NCBI GenBank assembly: GCA_008330645.1
Contig: VLTN01000067.1
Span: 1-64,000, forward strand
DNA length: 64,000 bases
Direction of reading: 5' to 3'
DNA from: Cafeteria roenbergensis
Lineage: Eukaryota; Sar; Bigyra; Bicosoecida; Cafeteriaceae
A program made the translations under genes and the position numbers. Below, piece by piece: positions 15,001 through 25,253 of the stretch. Below the pieces are notes generated by a model, which saw nothing but the letters and a program-made list of their open reading frames with translations, ran no database searches and was not told where the DNA came from. Each line of letters starts with the position of its first letter. Position 1 is the first letter of the stretch.

Positions 15001-15872
15001 ACTACAACACCATCGAGGCGGTGCTGCTCTTCGTGGCCGTGCTCACCTGCCTCTCTGGCATCATGCTCAACTCGTCCCGGTTCGAGTCCGCCTACTACGC
15101 CTCGCAGCGCGACACCATCACCGGCATCATCATCGCCATCATCGCCGTCACGCTGCTGTACGTCTTCTCCGTGGTCGTGTTCGAGGTGATCAAGGTGGTG
15201 CGCCCCGAGCTGTGCGGCGCAACCGTGGTGCCGAAGAAGGGCAAGAAGGGCGCCGCTGGCAAGGGCGCCGCAGCTGGCGGCAAGGTCTCGCTCGAGGCCG
15301 AGACGGAGGACAAGCTGGACATCATGGCCAACCCCATGCACGAGGAGATGTCGGCCTCGGAAGGCATCACTGCGGAGTCCGTCGCAAGTCTCCGGGCCGG
15401 CACCGTTTCGCAGGAGCAGCTTGACACCCTGTCACGGGCGTACGCTGGACTGTTGGACCGCTTCAAGGCGCTCGAGAAGGCTTCGTCGCAGGGCGGAGCT
15501 GACCCGACGACAGCAAGCCCCCGCGGGGCATCGCGCAACCGCCTGTCTCGCATGAGCATGGCCAAGGGGAAGGTTGCTGGCCGGAACGAGTTCAGTCCGT
15601 CGATGGCGACAGCTGCGGGCTCTGCTGGCCTGTCTTCGCCCGGTGCCAGCCCTGCAGGGGCATCCGCGCTGTACCTGAACCCGACGACGCGCAAATCGGT
15701 GCGAAGCTCCCGGTCCAAGTCGTCGCTGCTCAAGTCTCCCAGCTCGGCACGCTCCCCCCTTGTGCTTGGCACTGAGTCTCCACTTCACGTTGTGGGCGCA
15801 ATGCCACCGCCACCGCCATCGGCCAGGCCGAAGAGCGGTGCAGCTGCGGGCAAGGGTCCTTCAAAGCCCTGA
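1..15872 (+). CDS. Giant cadherin/IPT multidomain membrane protein (5' partial)
   Basis: At least about 5,290 residues are visible; the frame is open at the left edge, so the N-terminus lies outside. Order by nucleotide: two LamG-like folds (20-560, 770-1400); a third LamG (1650-2230); two ILEI/FAM3-like folds (2390-3180); three 'HGL' repeats (3545-4680); ten cadherin-like repeats (4740-8310) with linkers such as DVNEAP, DINDPP-like and DENDAP; about fourteen IPT/TIG domains (8310-13450), most with GRNFG-like turns, interrupted by a Ser/Pro/Ala linker (11510-11830); a Cys-rich stalk (13465-13890); about eight hydrophobic helices (13890-15220); and a Ser-rich cytosolic tail with a short coiled coil. 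The topology implies a huge extracellular adhesion or sensing part on a polytopic membrane domain of the TRP-like type common in protists. The reading frame shifts near 1555-1575, with no room for an intron. Domain calls are by pattern; function is inferred. Confidence 0.85.
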
Positions 15873-16473
15873 TTGGCATCCCCACGTCTTCCCATCTTTG
15901 GTGGTGCCTCGTGACATCACACCCGGCCTCGAGAGAGCGGCTTGCTCCTGAGCTCTCGAGGCAACGGCGTCCCCAACTCGTTGCCTTGGATTGATCGACT
16001 CGTTTGAAGTTCGTTCGCGCATTTGCGCATTTCTGTTACCAGCGTTATGTCGTGCCACTTTGCTGCAACTGGCGTCCGTTCTCCCTGGTGGGAGACGCGT
16101 TCTTGCCTGCAGTGGCTGGCTTGCTGCTGCGTCAGCGAGATGCTGACGCGGTGCGGTGCTTTCAAGCCCGCTTTCGCTCCGACCAGAGTCTGGCTCCTAT
16201 TTTCGGCTCGTATTCATATAGGAGGAGCCCGATTGCGTGCACTGGCCTGCCTGCGCAGTCTTGTGCTCTCGATGAAGAGGCGCATGGTCTGTCGCACTTC
16301 GCGCCACCTGTGGTGGCGGGTGTGGCCATGTTTCCAATCCAGAGCTCCCCTCAACGCAGTCACGAGCTGCCGCCACGTTTTCCGCACCTGGGCCACACAC
16401 TCTCGTCGCAGTCCCTGCGTTGGCGAGGCTGCGGCCAACACAGTTTTTAGCTGAATGATGCGAGACAGAAGCG
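15873..16473. other. Intergenic: 3' flank of the giant gene
   Basis: About 600 bases between the stop of the giant gene and the terminator of the tRNA. Short open frames exist but none shows a domain, a clear start context or the GTGAG/GCAG splice signals used elsewhere. I see nothing else in it. Confidence 0.5.
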
Positions 16474-16478
16474 AAAAA
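16474..16478 (-). terminator. Pol III terminator of tRNA-Thr
   Basis: On the minus strand a run of five T begins about eight bases after the tRNA discriminator base. This is the usual RNA polymerase III stop signal and supports a nuclear, transcribed tRNA gene. Confidence 0.8.
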
Positions 16479-16485
16479 GGAAGCG

Positions 16486-16557
16486 TGCCTCAACCAGGGA
16501 TCGAACCTGAGACCTCGACATTACTAGTGTCGCGCTCTACCACTGAGCTATTAAGGC
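16486..16557 (-). tRNA. tRNA-Thr (anticodon AGT)
   Basis: The 72-base cloverleaf folds fully: acceptor GCCTTAA pairs with TTGAGGC (one T-G wobble), discriminator A. The D-arm contains GCTCAGTGGTAGAGC, which is also the A box. The anticodon stem CGACA/TGTCG closes the loop CTAGTAA, giving anticodon AGT for Thr codon ACU (wobble inosine expected). The variable loop is five bases and the T-arm TCAGG-TTCGATC-CCTGG is a canonical B box. There is no intron and no encoded CCA. It is alone in a gene-poor stretch. Confidence 0.95.
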
Positions 16558-19500
16558 TGGCACGAGCGAGTGCGTCGAAAAGTACATATACATTTGATAG
16601 TGGATTTTCCCCAGTGAGGCCTTTGCCAATCAAGCCTGCTGTTGCTTTTCAGCAGAACTTGCTTTCTTATTGAGTTTTTGCGTACCTGTGTCAATATGTC
16701 TCCCAGCTTGCGGAAGGCCTCAGCATTTTGGCCATGTTTCGGCTGAGCCGTGCACACTTTACGCGACAATGTATGGAGGATAAGACCGTCGATTTCCCCG
16801 CCTCTTTGGCCTGCGCTGCACTGTCCAACAGTACCGAAATGCTCGTGATGTGCACGCCAGCCTCGAGCACATCGCCGCTGCCGATTGCTTGTGAGCCAAG
16901 GTACAAGAGTTCGGGCATCGCCACTCCCGGTTCCTCGCTGGTCATGCTCGAGGCAGGTCAGAGGCAAAGACGTTGAAATTGCCCGGGGCTCGCTTTAGTT
17001 TGTGCGCAACCAACAGCAGCAGGAGCGATTGAGCACGTTCACAGTCGCACGAGTCGCTTGCGGGCTTCATTGACGAGAGTGTAGCCCACGTGGCATTGCT
17101 TAGCAAGCCATTGTAGCCTGCGAGGCATTTTGCACAGAGAAGCGCAGTCGCCATGGCAAGCACTGCGTGTTGCCTAGCGTGCATCATTTCAGATCTGGCT
17201 GTGGAACACGTGGGCCCTGGCACCGAGGCTGGCTGGGCCGCATCCAGAACCCTGCAACTGCCCGCCCCAACGCGAGGCGTCAAGCACCCGCCGGCACTAC
17301 CAGGGCGAGGTAACAATGAGCCCCAGCTGGCAATTCTCCGCCCCGCGCGGCGAGGAACCAGTTGAGAAGGGCGGCCCGAAGATTGCCTCGTCACTGAACA
17401 TGGATCTGAGTCACAATCCGGGACATTCAAGGTGAGTCGGAGTGGCCCGGTGGTTGTGGCCTCACAGATGGGAAGCAGGTTGTCCAGGGGAGCGCGAGAA
17501 CGGCCGTTGTGTTTTCCAGAGGGGCTGATCGGCCGTTCCAAACAGGCTAGACGCGGACCACGAGATTGCAGGGATTGCTCGGTTGAATGCGCGAGCCGCA
17601 TAAAATCGCGTAGTTTGAGAAAAATGTGGTCTCGAGGGCGCACAGCCGGAAGAGGAGATTCTATCGGAAAGCTGGAGGGCAACAGGCAATCGTTTTGTGT
17701 CTTTCCTCGCAAGCCGCGACGGCGGGGGGAGGATTCATCTCGCGATGGTCACCGACCCCGGCAGTGCCAGGATAACGCTCGAAGGCGAGAGGCAGACACT
17801 ACTGGCAAGCGGAACTTCCCGTCTTGAGGGCCCCTGGTCTGATCCCCCCCCCCTTCCCTCTTCTCTCGCACAATCAAACTGAAGGGGGACCCTCTGTGCA
17901 CGGCTTGGACGGGAGCCCCTCAAGGTTGACGACGTGGAAAGCAAAACAACCTGTTGAAACTTGGCACTTGAGCGGTTGGACACGACGATGCGGTTCATCA
18001 TGGCTGGTGGAAGCTGGGCAGCGTGATGCACAAGGCCAAGTCCGGAAGTACCAGCTAAACTGCAATGCCGCCCAAACGACCAACCAAACCAGAGGGTTAG
18101 CTGAACAAACTTTCGGCTGACACTGGAGCAAAGCACTATCAAACAGTGCCACAGCCGGAGTGGAAACAACAGAGGAAGCACAGCAAGCAGAAGCGCTCGT
18201 GAACAAAGAGTGTGCAAGGTTTCCAATGTCCAAGCCGACCTCACAAGTGCCTGTCAAACCAGGCTAAACTGATTCTTATTGTACAAGCATTGGAAGTGTC
18301 AAATTTTCTGCAAGTACTGATATTTCCGCTGTCGGCACTGGCATGCGGGTTCATGGCTGAGCGGTTGCCTGCGGGTGTGGAAAACGCCTGCAAAGGTTGC
18401 CAGTGATTGCAGAACAACGTGGTTCGCGGAGAGACATTTGCAATATCTTGCATTGAAATCTCCTTGTTCCGGACGCAATCAAGTTGCGACGGTTGTGATT
18501 GTCAGCCACTGATATCGCAATCACCGCGCGAGCACCACCCTGAACTTTTGTAGTCTGCTTGCAAACTCAGCGCTTAGACAGCAGATGGTGGTTGGCTGCA
18601 TGTCGCACAGTCGCACTGAAAGGACCCGTCATACTCTCCAGCACCAAGCACATGGTGAACTCAGTCCTGATTTTCACAGCCTGTCGAAGTTGAAACCAGT
18701 TTCCCAGCCCCAATCAGTACGCCCATGAACTAGCAATGTCTGAATTTCTCGAAGACACACGCGATCGGATCATCAAGGCCGATAGTTTGATTTTGCGAAG
18801 CCCGGCCAGTCAGCTGTGTTGCACGACGCATCACAAGTTTTGCAACCATGCATCCAGGTGGCCGCGCAACATGGATGCCTCGTACACCTAGCTTCAGACG
18901 ACACGCTGTCATCGGTGCAATCCGTACAGTTTCTGTTGCAACGCGCTGTTGCGACTCCTTGTATTAGCCGATTCTGCTTTTTGAGCAGCACCATGTTCGT
19001 GATGCGGATTGATTCATTATTTTTTGCATGTCTCATTGTTGCTTTCGTTGGTTTGGCTTCGCTCTTTTTGAGCGCGGTTTTGACAATTGTTTTCCCGCTG
19101 CCTCTTCTAGTTGGCCTCCCACGCCCCAGATTGCTCACATTGTTGAAAAGTTTCGGACAACTATTCCCTTGCGATGATGTTCGAGAGTGGCGGCAGCGTT
19201 GTTGCCATTTTGGACGTGGCGAAGCCAATGTGTTCTTGTTTGCAGCGCATTTTTGATCCTCTGTTTTACGTTGCTTTACCAGTTTCCTCCGTGTATAACA
19301 GCTCCGGCTTCCGCGCGATGCTATGGATGCTTCACGCCGGCTTGGCAGTACTTTGACGCTTGATGCTTGTCTACTCCGACGAGCGACTTGGTTGATTGGT
19401 GTGCTTCAACTTTTTGGAGCTCTGTTGGCTTGTCGATGCTTCGCATGCGTTTGTCGCGGTGCTGCAAGTTTGTGGTGCCGTCAGGTCTCGCGAATGTGGC

Positions 19501-19872
19501 CGGAGACTTGCTCGCTTCTGACAGTTGCTGGCACGCACCCTTGTTGTGCGTCTGGTTGCTTTCCGGCCCTCTGGGCTCCAGGCCCAACTTAGCTCTTTGG
19601 TCGTGCCCTTTGGTCAACTGCTCCAATCTATGAGCAGACTGTTTTACAGGACCACTTTCAGCTTGTCAGACAAGTCACTGGCTTGAACCGACATGGGTTC
19701 GTGTTGCTGCCTGGTGCTTGTTGGCTGCCTTATTCTGCTTCCAGAAGCGGGTGCCCAGTGTGGGCGGGAGCGATTCTTGCGCTCACCGAGACGTTGTTCA
19801 CTCAGCACAACCTGGCGAAGCTGACACACATTCCCTGGTTGCCTGGCATGTGATGCTTGGCGATCAGCAGGC
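16558..19872. other. Gene-poor stretch of lower GC
   Basis: About 3.3 kb without a recognisable gene. Base use is visibly poorer in G and C than the flanks, most clearly at 18200-19700, where the plus strand is T-rich. Open frames here are short and lack domains. One weak two-exon candidate (17316-17827) is described under findings. There is a C10 run at 17844-17853. I see no transposon ends, long repeats or further RNA genes. Confidence 0.55.
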
Positions 19873-20622
19873 TCATGCTGTCTTGGTTGCAGGTTTACTT
19901 GCCCCGAATGGGTTGTCTTGAACTGCCATTCGCACCGCTGCAGCGAGCGGAACGAAGAACCAAGGGGCGTTGAGGGCGCTTACCAGCACCGGGAACGCGG
20001 TGGAGGTCGAGCCATCGAGCTCCTCCATCATGATGACGAAGACATTGGTCATGATGACACAAGCCCACGCCACGGTGGGCAGGCGGGCGGCCTTGTTGCC
20101 CACCCAGTAAGCCCAGACGGCCCAGGCGTAGAACGGGCCGAACAAGAGGCTGTCGCTCCAGATTGTGGCGCGCCACCATGCCGCCCGGGCAATGAGCGGG
20201 GGATCAAAGTTGCAGCCGTACCAGCGGATGATGTCGACGGCTTGCGATGGTGGCCACGCGGGGTAAGTCGGCCATGCGCCAAAGACTGTCGCGCCTCCGG
20301 CGCCCCACGGGACAACCTCGCGCAGAGCTTCGCAGCGCGTTCCGTCTGCGGCTGGTGGCAAGCGCGGGGTGGGGGGGGGTGGCTGTTGGGGGCGGGCGGG
20401 CCTGCGCGGCAAGCTTGTGGTTGCGCAAGGGTCGACTCCGCACTCAAGGCCGCCCTAGCGGCCCGCACCGCCCTCACCTGGGTCCGGGTTCGCTGGCGCA
20501 GTAATCTGCTCAATGTCGACCACATAGGTGATGACGAAGAAATTCAGCAGGAAGAAGCCGATGAGCGCCAAGTCAAACGGCCGAGCCCAGATTGGCAGAG
20601 GCCGGGGAGCGCGAGCAGCCAT
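19873..20622 (-). CDS. EXPERA-domain membrane protein (EBP/TMEM97-like)
   Basis: Two exons, 20478-20622 and 19873-20345, joined by a phase-1 intron (GTGAGG...GCAG), give 205 residues. Four hydrophobic helices are visible: residues 15-34 (after the motif RPFDLALIGFF), then around IWSDSLLFGPFYAWAVWAY, WACVIMTNVFVIMMEEL and NAPWFFVPLAAAVRM. The FDPPL, W-D, FGPFY and NAPW positions match the EXPERA family, which includes emopamil-binding protein (sterol isomerase) and TMEM97 (sterol/NPC1-linked, endoplasmic reticulum). An acidic EE pair lies in the third helix. Whether it is an enzyme or a sterol-binding protein cannot be told. It is divergent from the MAEA homologue with 226 bp between starts. 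Confidence 0.85.
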
Positions 20623-20848
20623 GGTACCGCAGCACGCTCAAGCAAGGCTTCTTCCTTGCGAGGCTTCCCCAGCCTGGTTGCACCAGCGGGTTGGAAGGGT
20701 GCCTCCAGGGCCCCGGCGAGCGCGTTGCGCAGCACCCGCAGAGCCACAGCTTCAATCGCGAGGGTTGCAATTTGCCGGCCCTGCCTGCGACGGTCGCTCT
20801 CGTGCACCCCAGCGCCAAGGAGGGAGGGGTGCACTCCGCTTCAGAGCC
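20623..20848. promoter_or_regulatory. Shared divergent promoter region, EXPERA / MAEA
   Basis: 226 bases separate the two opposed start codons, so both promoters and both 5' UTRs must fit here. No TATA box is evident. The call rests on spacing only. Confidence 0.45.
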
Positions 20849-22953
20849 ATGGAAGCGCAGGGCGTTGCCGTGCCGTTGTTGGAGTTCAGTGCAAGCTTCC
20901 GCACTGTGCAAAAGCTGGCGGAGCGCGAGGTGCACGCGCTGCAGTCCGAATTCGAGGCTGCTGGAACATTTTCAGCGACGGCGCTTGACCGCGCTGCAGC
21001 CCTTCACCGGCAGCTGGCCGACTTCAAGCTGCAAGGCAGCCGTGCTCTGACGACGGTTGCGGACCGGTGGGACGAGGCCGGCTGGTCTCAGCCCCTTTCG
21101 GGTGCGCAGACGGATGAACTTGTTGCAGAGTTCTTGCATCGGTGAGGGTTCGCCCTCGGTCCCATACGGTCTACATTGGTTGTTGTCTGGCCCCGGGGAC
21201 CAGTGGGAGCGTTAGCGTCCGCCCTCTGAGTCCGCGATAGGCGGGGTCTTGAGGTCGTTGCACAGTCAGCCGGCTGCTTGCGCGCGCATGTCGATTGCTG
21301 TCGCGCAGAAACGGGTTTCCGCAGGCTGCTTCCAGGCTTGCTGCGGAAGCTCGAGGCCATGTTCCTTGGAGAAAAGACGCCCCGTCGCTTTCATGCCGGC
21401 TTGCTGTCGATGAGGCGGTGCTAGTGTCCATTTCCGGCGCCGCATTGGCGCTTCGGGCCGGCAACCTGGAGCCGGCGCTGCAGTGGGCGATGGACCACGC
21501 CTCCCGCTTGCGGCGAGTCGGGTCTTCGCTACTGCTGGAGCTGCGCGTGGCTCAGTTTCTGGAGCTGGTGGCACTGGGGCGCCGCCCCGAGGCCATTGCC
21601 CACGCCGAGCTGCACCTTGCTCCGGCTGCCATGGCTGCCCAGTGCCCCGCGCCCACGTTGGAACCCGCAGGTGGCGCGCCCGACCAAGGGGTCGCGGCCC
21701 CAGCTCACAGGCCTGGCCGTGACGTGCTCCGTCGCCTGCAGCAGCTGATGGGGGTTTTGGCCTTCTCGCGCCCCGCCTCGTGCGGCGTGCCTGACGTCGA
21801 GCGCCTCTTTCGCCCGGAGCGAGCCGCCGAGCTCGCCACCTTGTTCGAGAAGGACGCATCGGAGGCGGCTGCGCTCCTCCCCTCCAGCTCCCTCCGCGCC
21901 GCTCTCTTCGCCGGCGCTGCCGCACTGCGCTCGCCGTTCGACGCCTGTCCAGGCTCTGCCAGGGGCGGCGCCCCTTCCGTTGAGGGCACCCGGCGGAGGT
22001 GGATGGAGCGCACTGCCCTGTCGTCCGCGGCTGCTGCCTCCGCAGCCGCCGCTGCCAGGGCGGCCGGACACGACTCCGCCCGCGCGACCAGGGAGGGCGC
22101 TATCGCGGCCGTCAACGCCGCCCGCCGCACCCAGCGCGACCCGTCGGCGCGCGCCTCACTTGCTGCCGAGGCCCACACCGGCACGCGCTCCGCTGTTGAG
22201 GGCGTCGCCCACACGCCGCGGGCTGCCCTTGCGGAGTCGCTCTGGACTGTGCGCGAAACCGCCCCGCTGCTGCGCAGGGAGGGATCCCGGCTGCTGTGCT
22301 CGCTCACTGGCTTGCCGCTCGGCGGAGCCGGTGAAGCGGGGGCCGGGCGTCGCGGCCGCGCGCCGGCGCTCGACGCCGCGCCTGCCCGGAATCGCACATC
22401 GCCGTCCGCTTCAAACGGCTCTGCCAGGACGACGGAAAGCCCGGCTCTTGCGGCGCTGCGGCGCGCGGCCTCCGCCCTCGACTGCTCCTTCCCGGAGCTC
22501 CCGGCGGCCGAGGATGGCGGCGATGCGGACGGGCGGCGGCGGCGGCGGGCTCCGCCAGGGAGGCGGTCGGCGTCGGTGGCGGCTGAGGGCGTGGCCGTGG
22601 GGCAGGTGGGCGAGGCCGGCTGGCCCGGTCGGCCCGTGGCTCTGCCCTGCAGCCGGGTGGTGGGAGATGCCGCGTTGCTTGTGCACGAGGTCGAGCGGCG
22701 CAGGCAGGAGCTCGGCGACAGAGCGAGCGAGGCAGAGGCCCGCCGGGAGCGGGACGCGAGACTGCCAGAGCAGGCGGTGCCGGCCTTTGACGACGCAGAG
22801 CGGCTCCGCGAGGCGGCTGCGGAGCTGCATTCGGCAGAGCTTGCTGCGCGCATCGACGACGCCGCCAAAGGTCTCGAGTCGCTGGCGCGGTTTCGCTGCC
22901 CATTCACGGGCGCCTGGATCACCTCGCGCGACTTGCGCAGAGTCTACCTGTGA
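20849..22953 (+). CDS. MAEA/GID9-like subunit of the CTLH E3 ubiquitin ligase
   Basis: Exons 20849-21141 and 21309-22953 (phase-2 intron, GTGAGG...GCAG) give 645 residues; human MAEA is about 396. The N-terminus (VPLLEFSASFRTVQKLAERE) matches the MAEA family start. The junction recreates the LisH/CTLH helix (AEFLHR-NGFPQAASRLA). The CTLH/CRA part follows (GNLEPALQWAMDHASRLRR, VAQFLELVALGRRPEAIAHA, MGVLAF). The family's C-terminal RING-like fold is recognisable as LLCSLTGLPL, PVALPCSRVV and RCPFTGAW...RRVYL, but it is split by an Ala/Arg-rich insert. In yeast and animals the complex targets metabolic enzymes for degradation; that role here is inferred. No other CTLH subunit lies in the window. 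Confidence 0.82.
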
Positions 22954-22963
22954 CCAGCGCGGC

Positions 22964-23127
22964 GGCGGGCGCGGGCGTCTGTGGCAGCGGCGCTGAGTGG
23001 GCGGCCGGGGGCATGCGCGGCCGAAGCAGACTGCATTCGAGGCGGGCGCGGGCGTCTGTGGCAGCGGCGCTGAGTGGGCGGCCGGGGGCATGCGCGGCCG
23101 AAGCAGACTGCATTCGAGGCGGGCGCG
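22964..23127 (+). repeat. 77-bp tandem repeat, 2.1 copies
   Basis: Bases 22964-23040 are repeated without change at 23041-23117, followed by ten more matching bases. The unit is GC-rich and lies just after the MAEA stop, in the 465-base stretch between the convergent MAEA and FABP genes. The rest of that stretch (to 23418) shows nothing I can name. Identity of the copies suggests a recent duplication. Confidence 0.95.
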
Positions 23128-23418
23128 TTCTGGCCAGGGGCAAGGAAGCGCAGCCGGCAGCCCCGCCGTCTCTCTCACGCAACTGCCGCATCCGGGCGCA
23201 GCAGGCACGCCCGGGGGCCCGAATGCAAGCGAGCGTCCTGCGCGATCCGCCGCGACTCCGCGCGCTGCTTGTCCACGCACGACGCAAGGCGGAGCGACGT
23301 CCCGCAGAAAGCACACCGGCCGACACGCGACGAGCAAGCGCGCCACGTCGGCGGCGTCTGCGGACAGGGCCGCAGCAGGCCGGCGAGGCGCTGGCACTGG
23401 GGGCAGCCCCGCGTTGCG

Positions 23419-24204
23419 TCACTCCACTCTCTCGAGGACGCGGCGAATGAGCAGGACGGAGCCGTCCCCGCGGGTAATCTCAATGGTGTGCGCGACGGTA
23501 TCGTCGGGCTGGGGGCTGAAGCGGGCGACCATGCGGCCGGCGGGGTCGCGCTTGTTGGGCGAGGCCCCGGACACCAGGACATCACCTGCGGGCGCACAGG
23601 CGACCGAAGCAGCGAGCACAGCAGCCGGGCGGTGGGGTGGCGCGGAAGCCGCCGAGCGCGGGGGGAGACGCGCGCCGTGGGCAACTGCCGCCGCAGGGAG
23701 TCAGCAGGGACAAGCCCCTCTGGCAGTCAGGCTGCCCGCAGCGCCGGCAGCAACGCACCATCTTCAGTAAGCGTGACGGTGACCATGCTGGTGCTCATGG
23801 GCGTCTTCCACTCAATCTCCTGCGAGGTTGGTTGCACGCGGGGAATCAGCGGCTCCGGCGTTGCAGACCAAGTTTTTCCGCGCGCGCGCGAGCAGCTTGC
23901 CAGCGTGGCCGTTTGGCCCGTCTCCGCGCGGAAGCGCAGCCAGGAGCGAGGGAATGTGTCTCACAGTCCCAAACTCGCCCCCGTTGTCGGTTTTCTTGCC
24001 CATTGGGCCGGCCATGACTTGGCGGAAAGTTGTTCCTGTCACAGTGAGCTCCATAACTGGCGCTTGCCGCTTCGCTGCCTGGCGCAGCAGCCAAGACACG
24101 CCCATTTCAACCAGAAACGGCTCGATCGATTCGCTCTTGGCCGGGTTGGGCTTCCACTTGCCGTTCAGCCGGGAGGGGGGAGCGGCACTTGAGGTTGCAG
24201 CCAT
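23419..24204 (-). CDS. Fatty-acid-binding-protein-like protein A
   Basis: Three exons (23965-24204, 23759-23819, 23419-23585) give 155 residues. Introns start GTGAGA and GTGCGT and both end GCAG. The start has the FABP pattern: GKW, then EPFLVEMGVSWLLRQAAK (compare F-M-x-x-x-G-V-x-x-x-x-R in animal FABPs), then strands TELTVTGTTF-like, EIEWKTP and a terminal GDGSVLLIRRVLERVE. Length and order fit the ten-stranded lipid-binding barrel of cytosolic FABPs. Ligand unknown. It lies head-to-tail with a paralogue (197 bp apart) that shares both intron positions and phases, so the pair arose by tandem duplication. FABPs are best known from animals. Confidence 0.75.
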
Positions 24205-24401
24205 GTCGGTGGGATCCGCGCGTCCTGGTGCGCCAAGGGAGGGGGCTTGGGCGCGGAACTGGAAGCACGCCGATAGGAGTCGGCAGGAGTCTTCACAGGA
24301 GCGGCTCGCGTCGCTGGTGTGCGGCTTTGAGTGAGAGTTTGCGGCCGCGGTCAACGATTCATTTGGCGCAAGGTAAATATTTGGCGACCAACCTCCGCCG
24401 T

Positions 24402-25253
24402 TCAATCTGCACGCTCCAAGATGCGACGAATGAGCAATTCTGAGCCATCACCGCGGCTGATGTGCATGGTCAGCTGCAGGGTGCCGTCCGGGAGAAGCGT
24501 GTAGGTGGTCACGAGTGTCCCTTTCGGGTCCTTGGCGTTTGGCGAGGGGCCGGTCATAGAAATGGCGCCTGCGACACACGGGGCGAGTGTGGGAAACGCG
24601 TGCAGACAGTGATCAGAGGGCTGACAGGGGCGACTCGCGGGGCGGCCAGGGATCAGGCTCGCGCTACACCGTTGCGCTAGCCGCCGCCAGCGTGCCGCAT
24701 GCTCCACCCCGCTCCTCCACCGCGACGCGCAGTTGCCTCTCACCTTCGGCCGAAAGCTCCAGCTTCACCTTGCTGGTGCCCCCCGGAGTGTGCCAGTCGA
24801 TTTCCTGCGCAATGTGTTGCCATCAAGCAGCAGCAGCAGTCGCAGCAGGATACAGTGGCCGTCATTGACGCCTCGTGATCGCGCGCTTGGCTCTTGGGCC
24901 CGCGGCGCCACGGGGCACCGGATGCTGATGGCCGATCCAAGGGACGCGGACTTGCGGTCAACCGCGGGTCGCGCCTTGCGATGCCGCTTGCCATCCCGTG
25001 CGCAAGGACGGCCCCTCACCTCCCCAAACGTGCCCTCGTTCGCCTTGCCACTGCCAGAGTTTACCACGGCGCGGAAAGTGGTGCCCGTGACCGCAAGCTC
25101 GGTGATGGGGGCGGACCGCTTGATCGCCTTTCGCACGAGCCAAGGGACTCCAGCCTCGGCCAGGAAGGGCTCGAAGTCGTCGCTCTTGCTGACGTTTGGC
25201 TTCCACTTGCCGGTGTACTTGGTGATGTCGATAGAGGATGCGGAGGCGGCCAT
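24402..25253 (-). CDS. Fatty-acid-binding-protein-like protein B
   Basis: Three exons (25020-25253, 24744-24804, 24402-24568) give 153 residues from the ATG that aligns with paralogue A. An earlier in-frame ATG would add an Arg/Ala-rich leader and cannot be excluded. Introns are GTGAGG...GCAG and GTGAGA...GCAG, at the same codons and phases as in paralogue A; exons 2 and 3 are even the same length (61 and 167 nt). Key stretches are TGKWKPNVSKSDDFEPFLAE, GVPWLVRKAIKRSAPITELA, EIDWHTPGGTSKVKLEL and GDGSELLIRRILERAD. Predicted cytosolic lipid carrier; the ligand is not predictable. It diverges from VWA8 with 301 bp between starts. Confidence 0.75.

Noticed and set aside
16004-16450. 148-codon plus-strand frame before the tRNA
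   Set aside because: Random-looking composition, no domain, no splice signals.
18816-19256. Plus-strand frame with a hydrophobic stretch suggesting a membrane segment
   Set aside because: The stretch follows from T-rich DNA; no other coding sign.
16558-19872. Transposon or virus-like insertion next to the tRNA
   Set aside because: No terminal repeats, target duplication, or recognisable transposase, polymerase or capsid sequence is visible.
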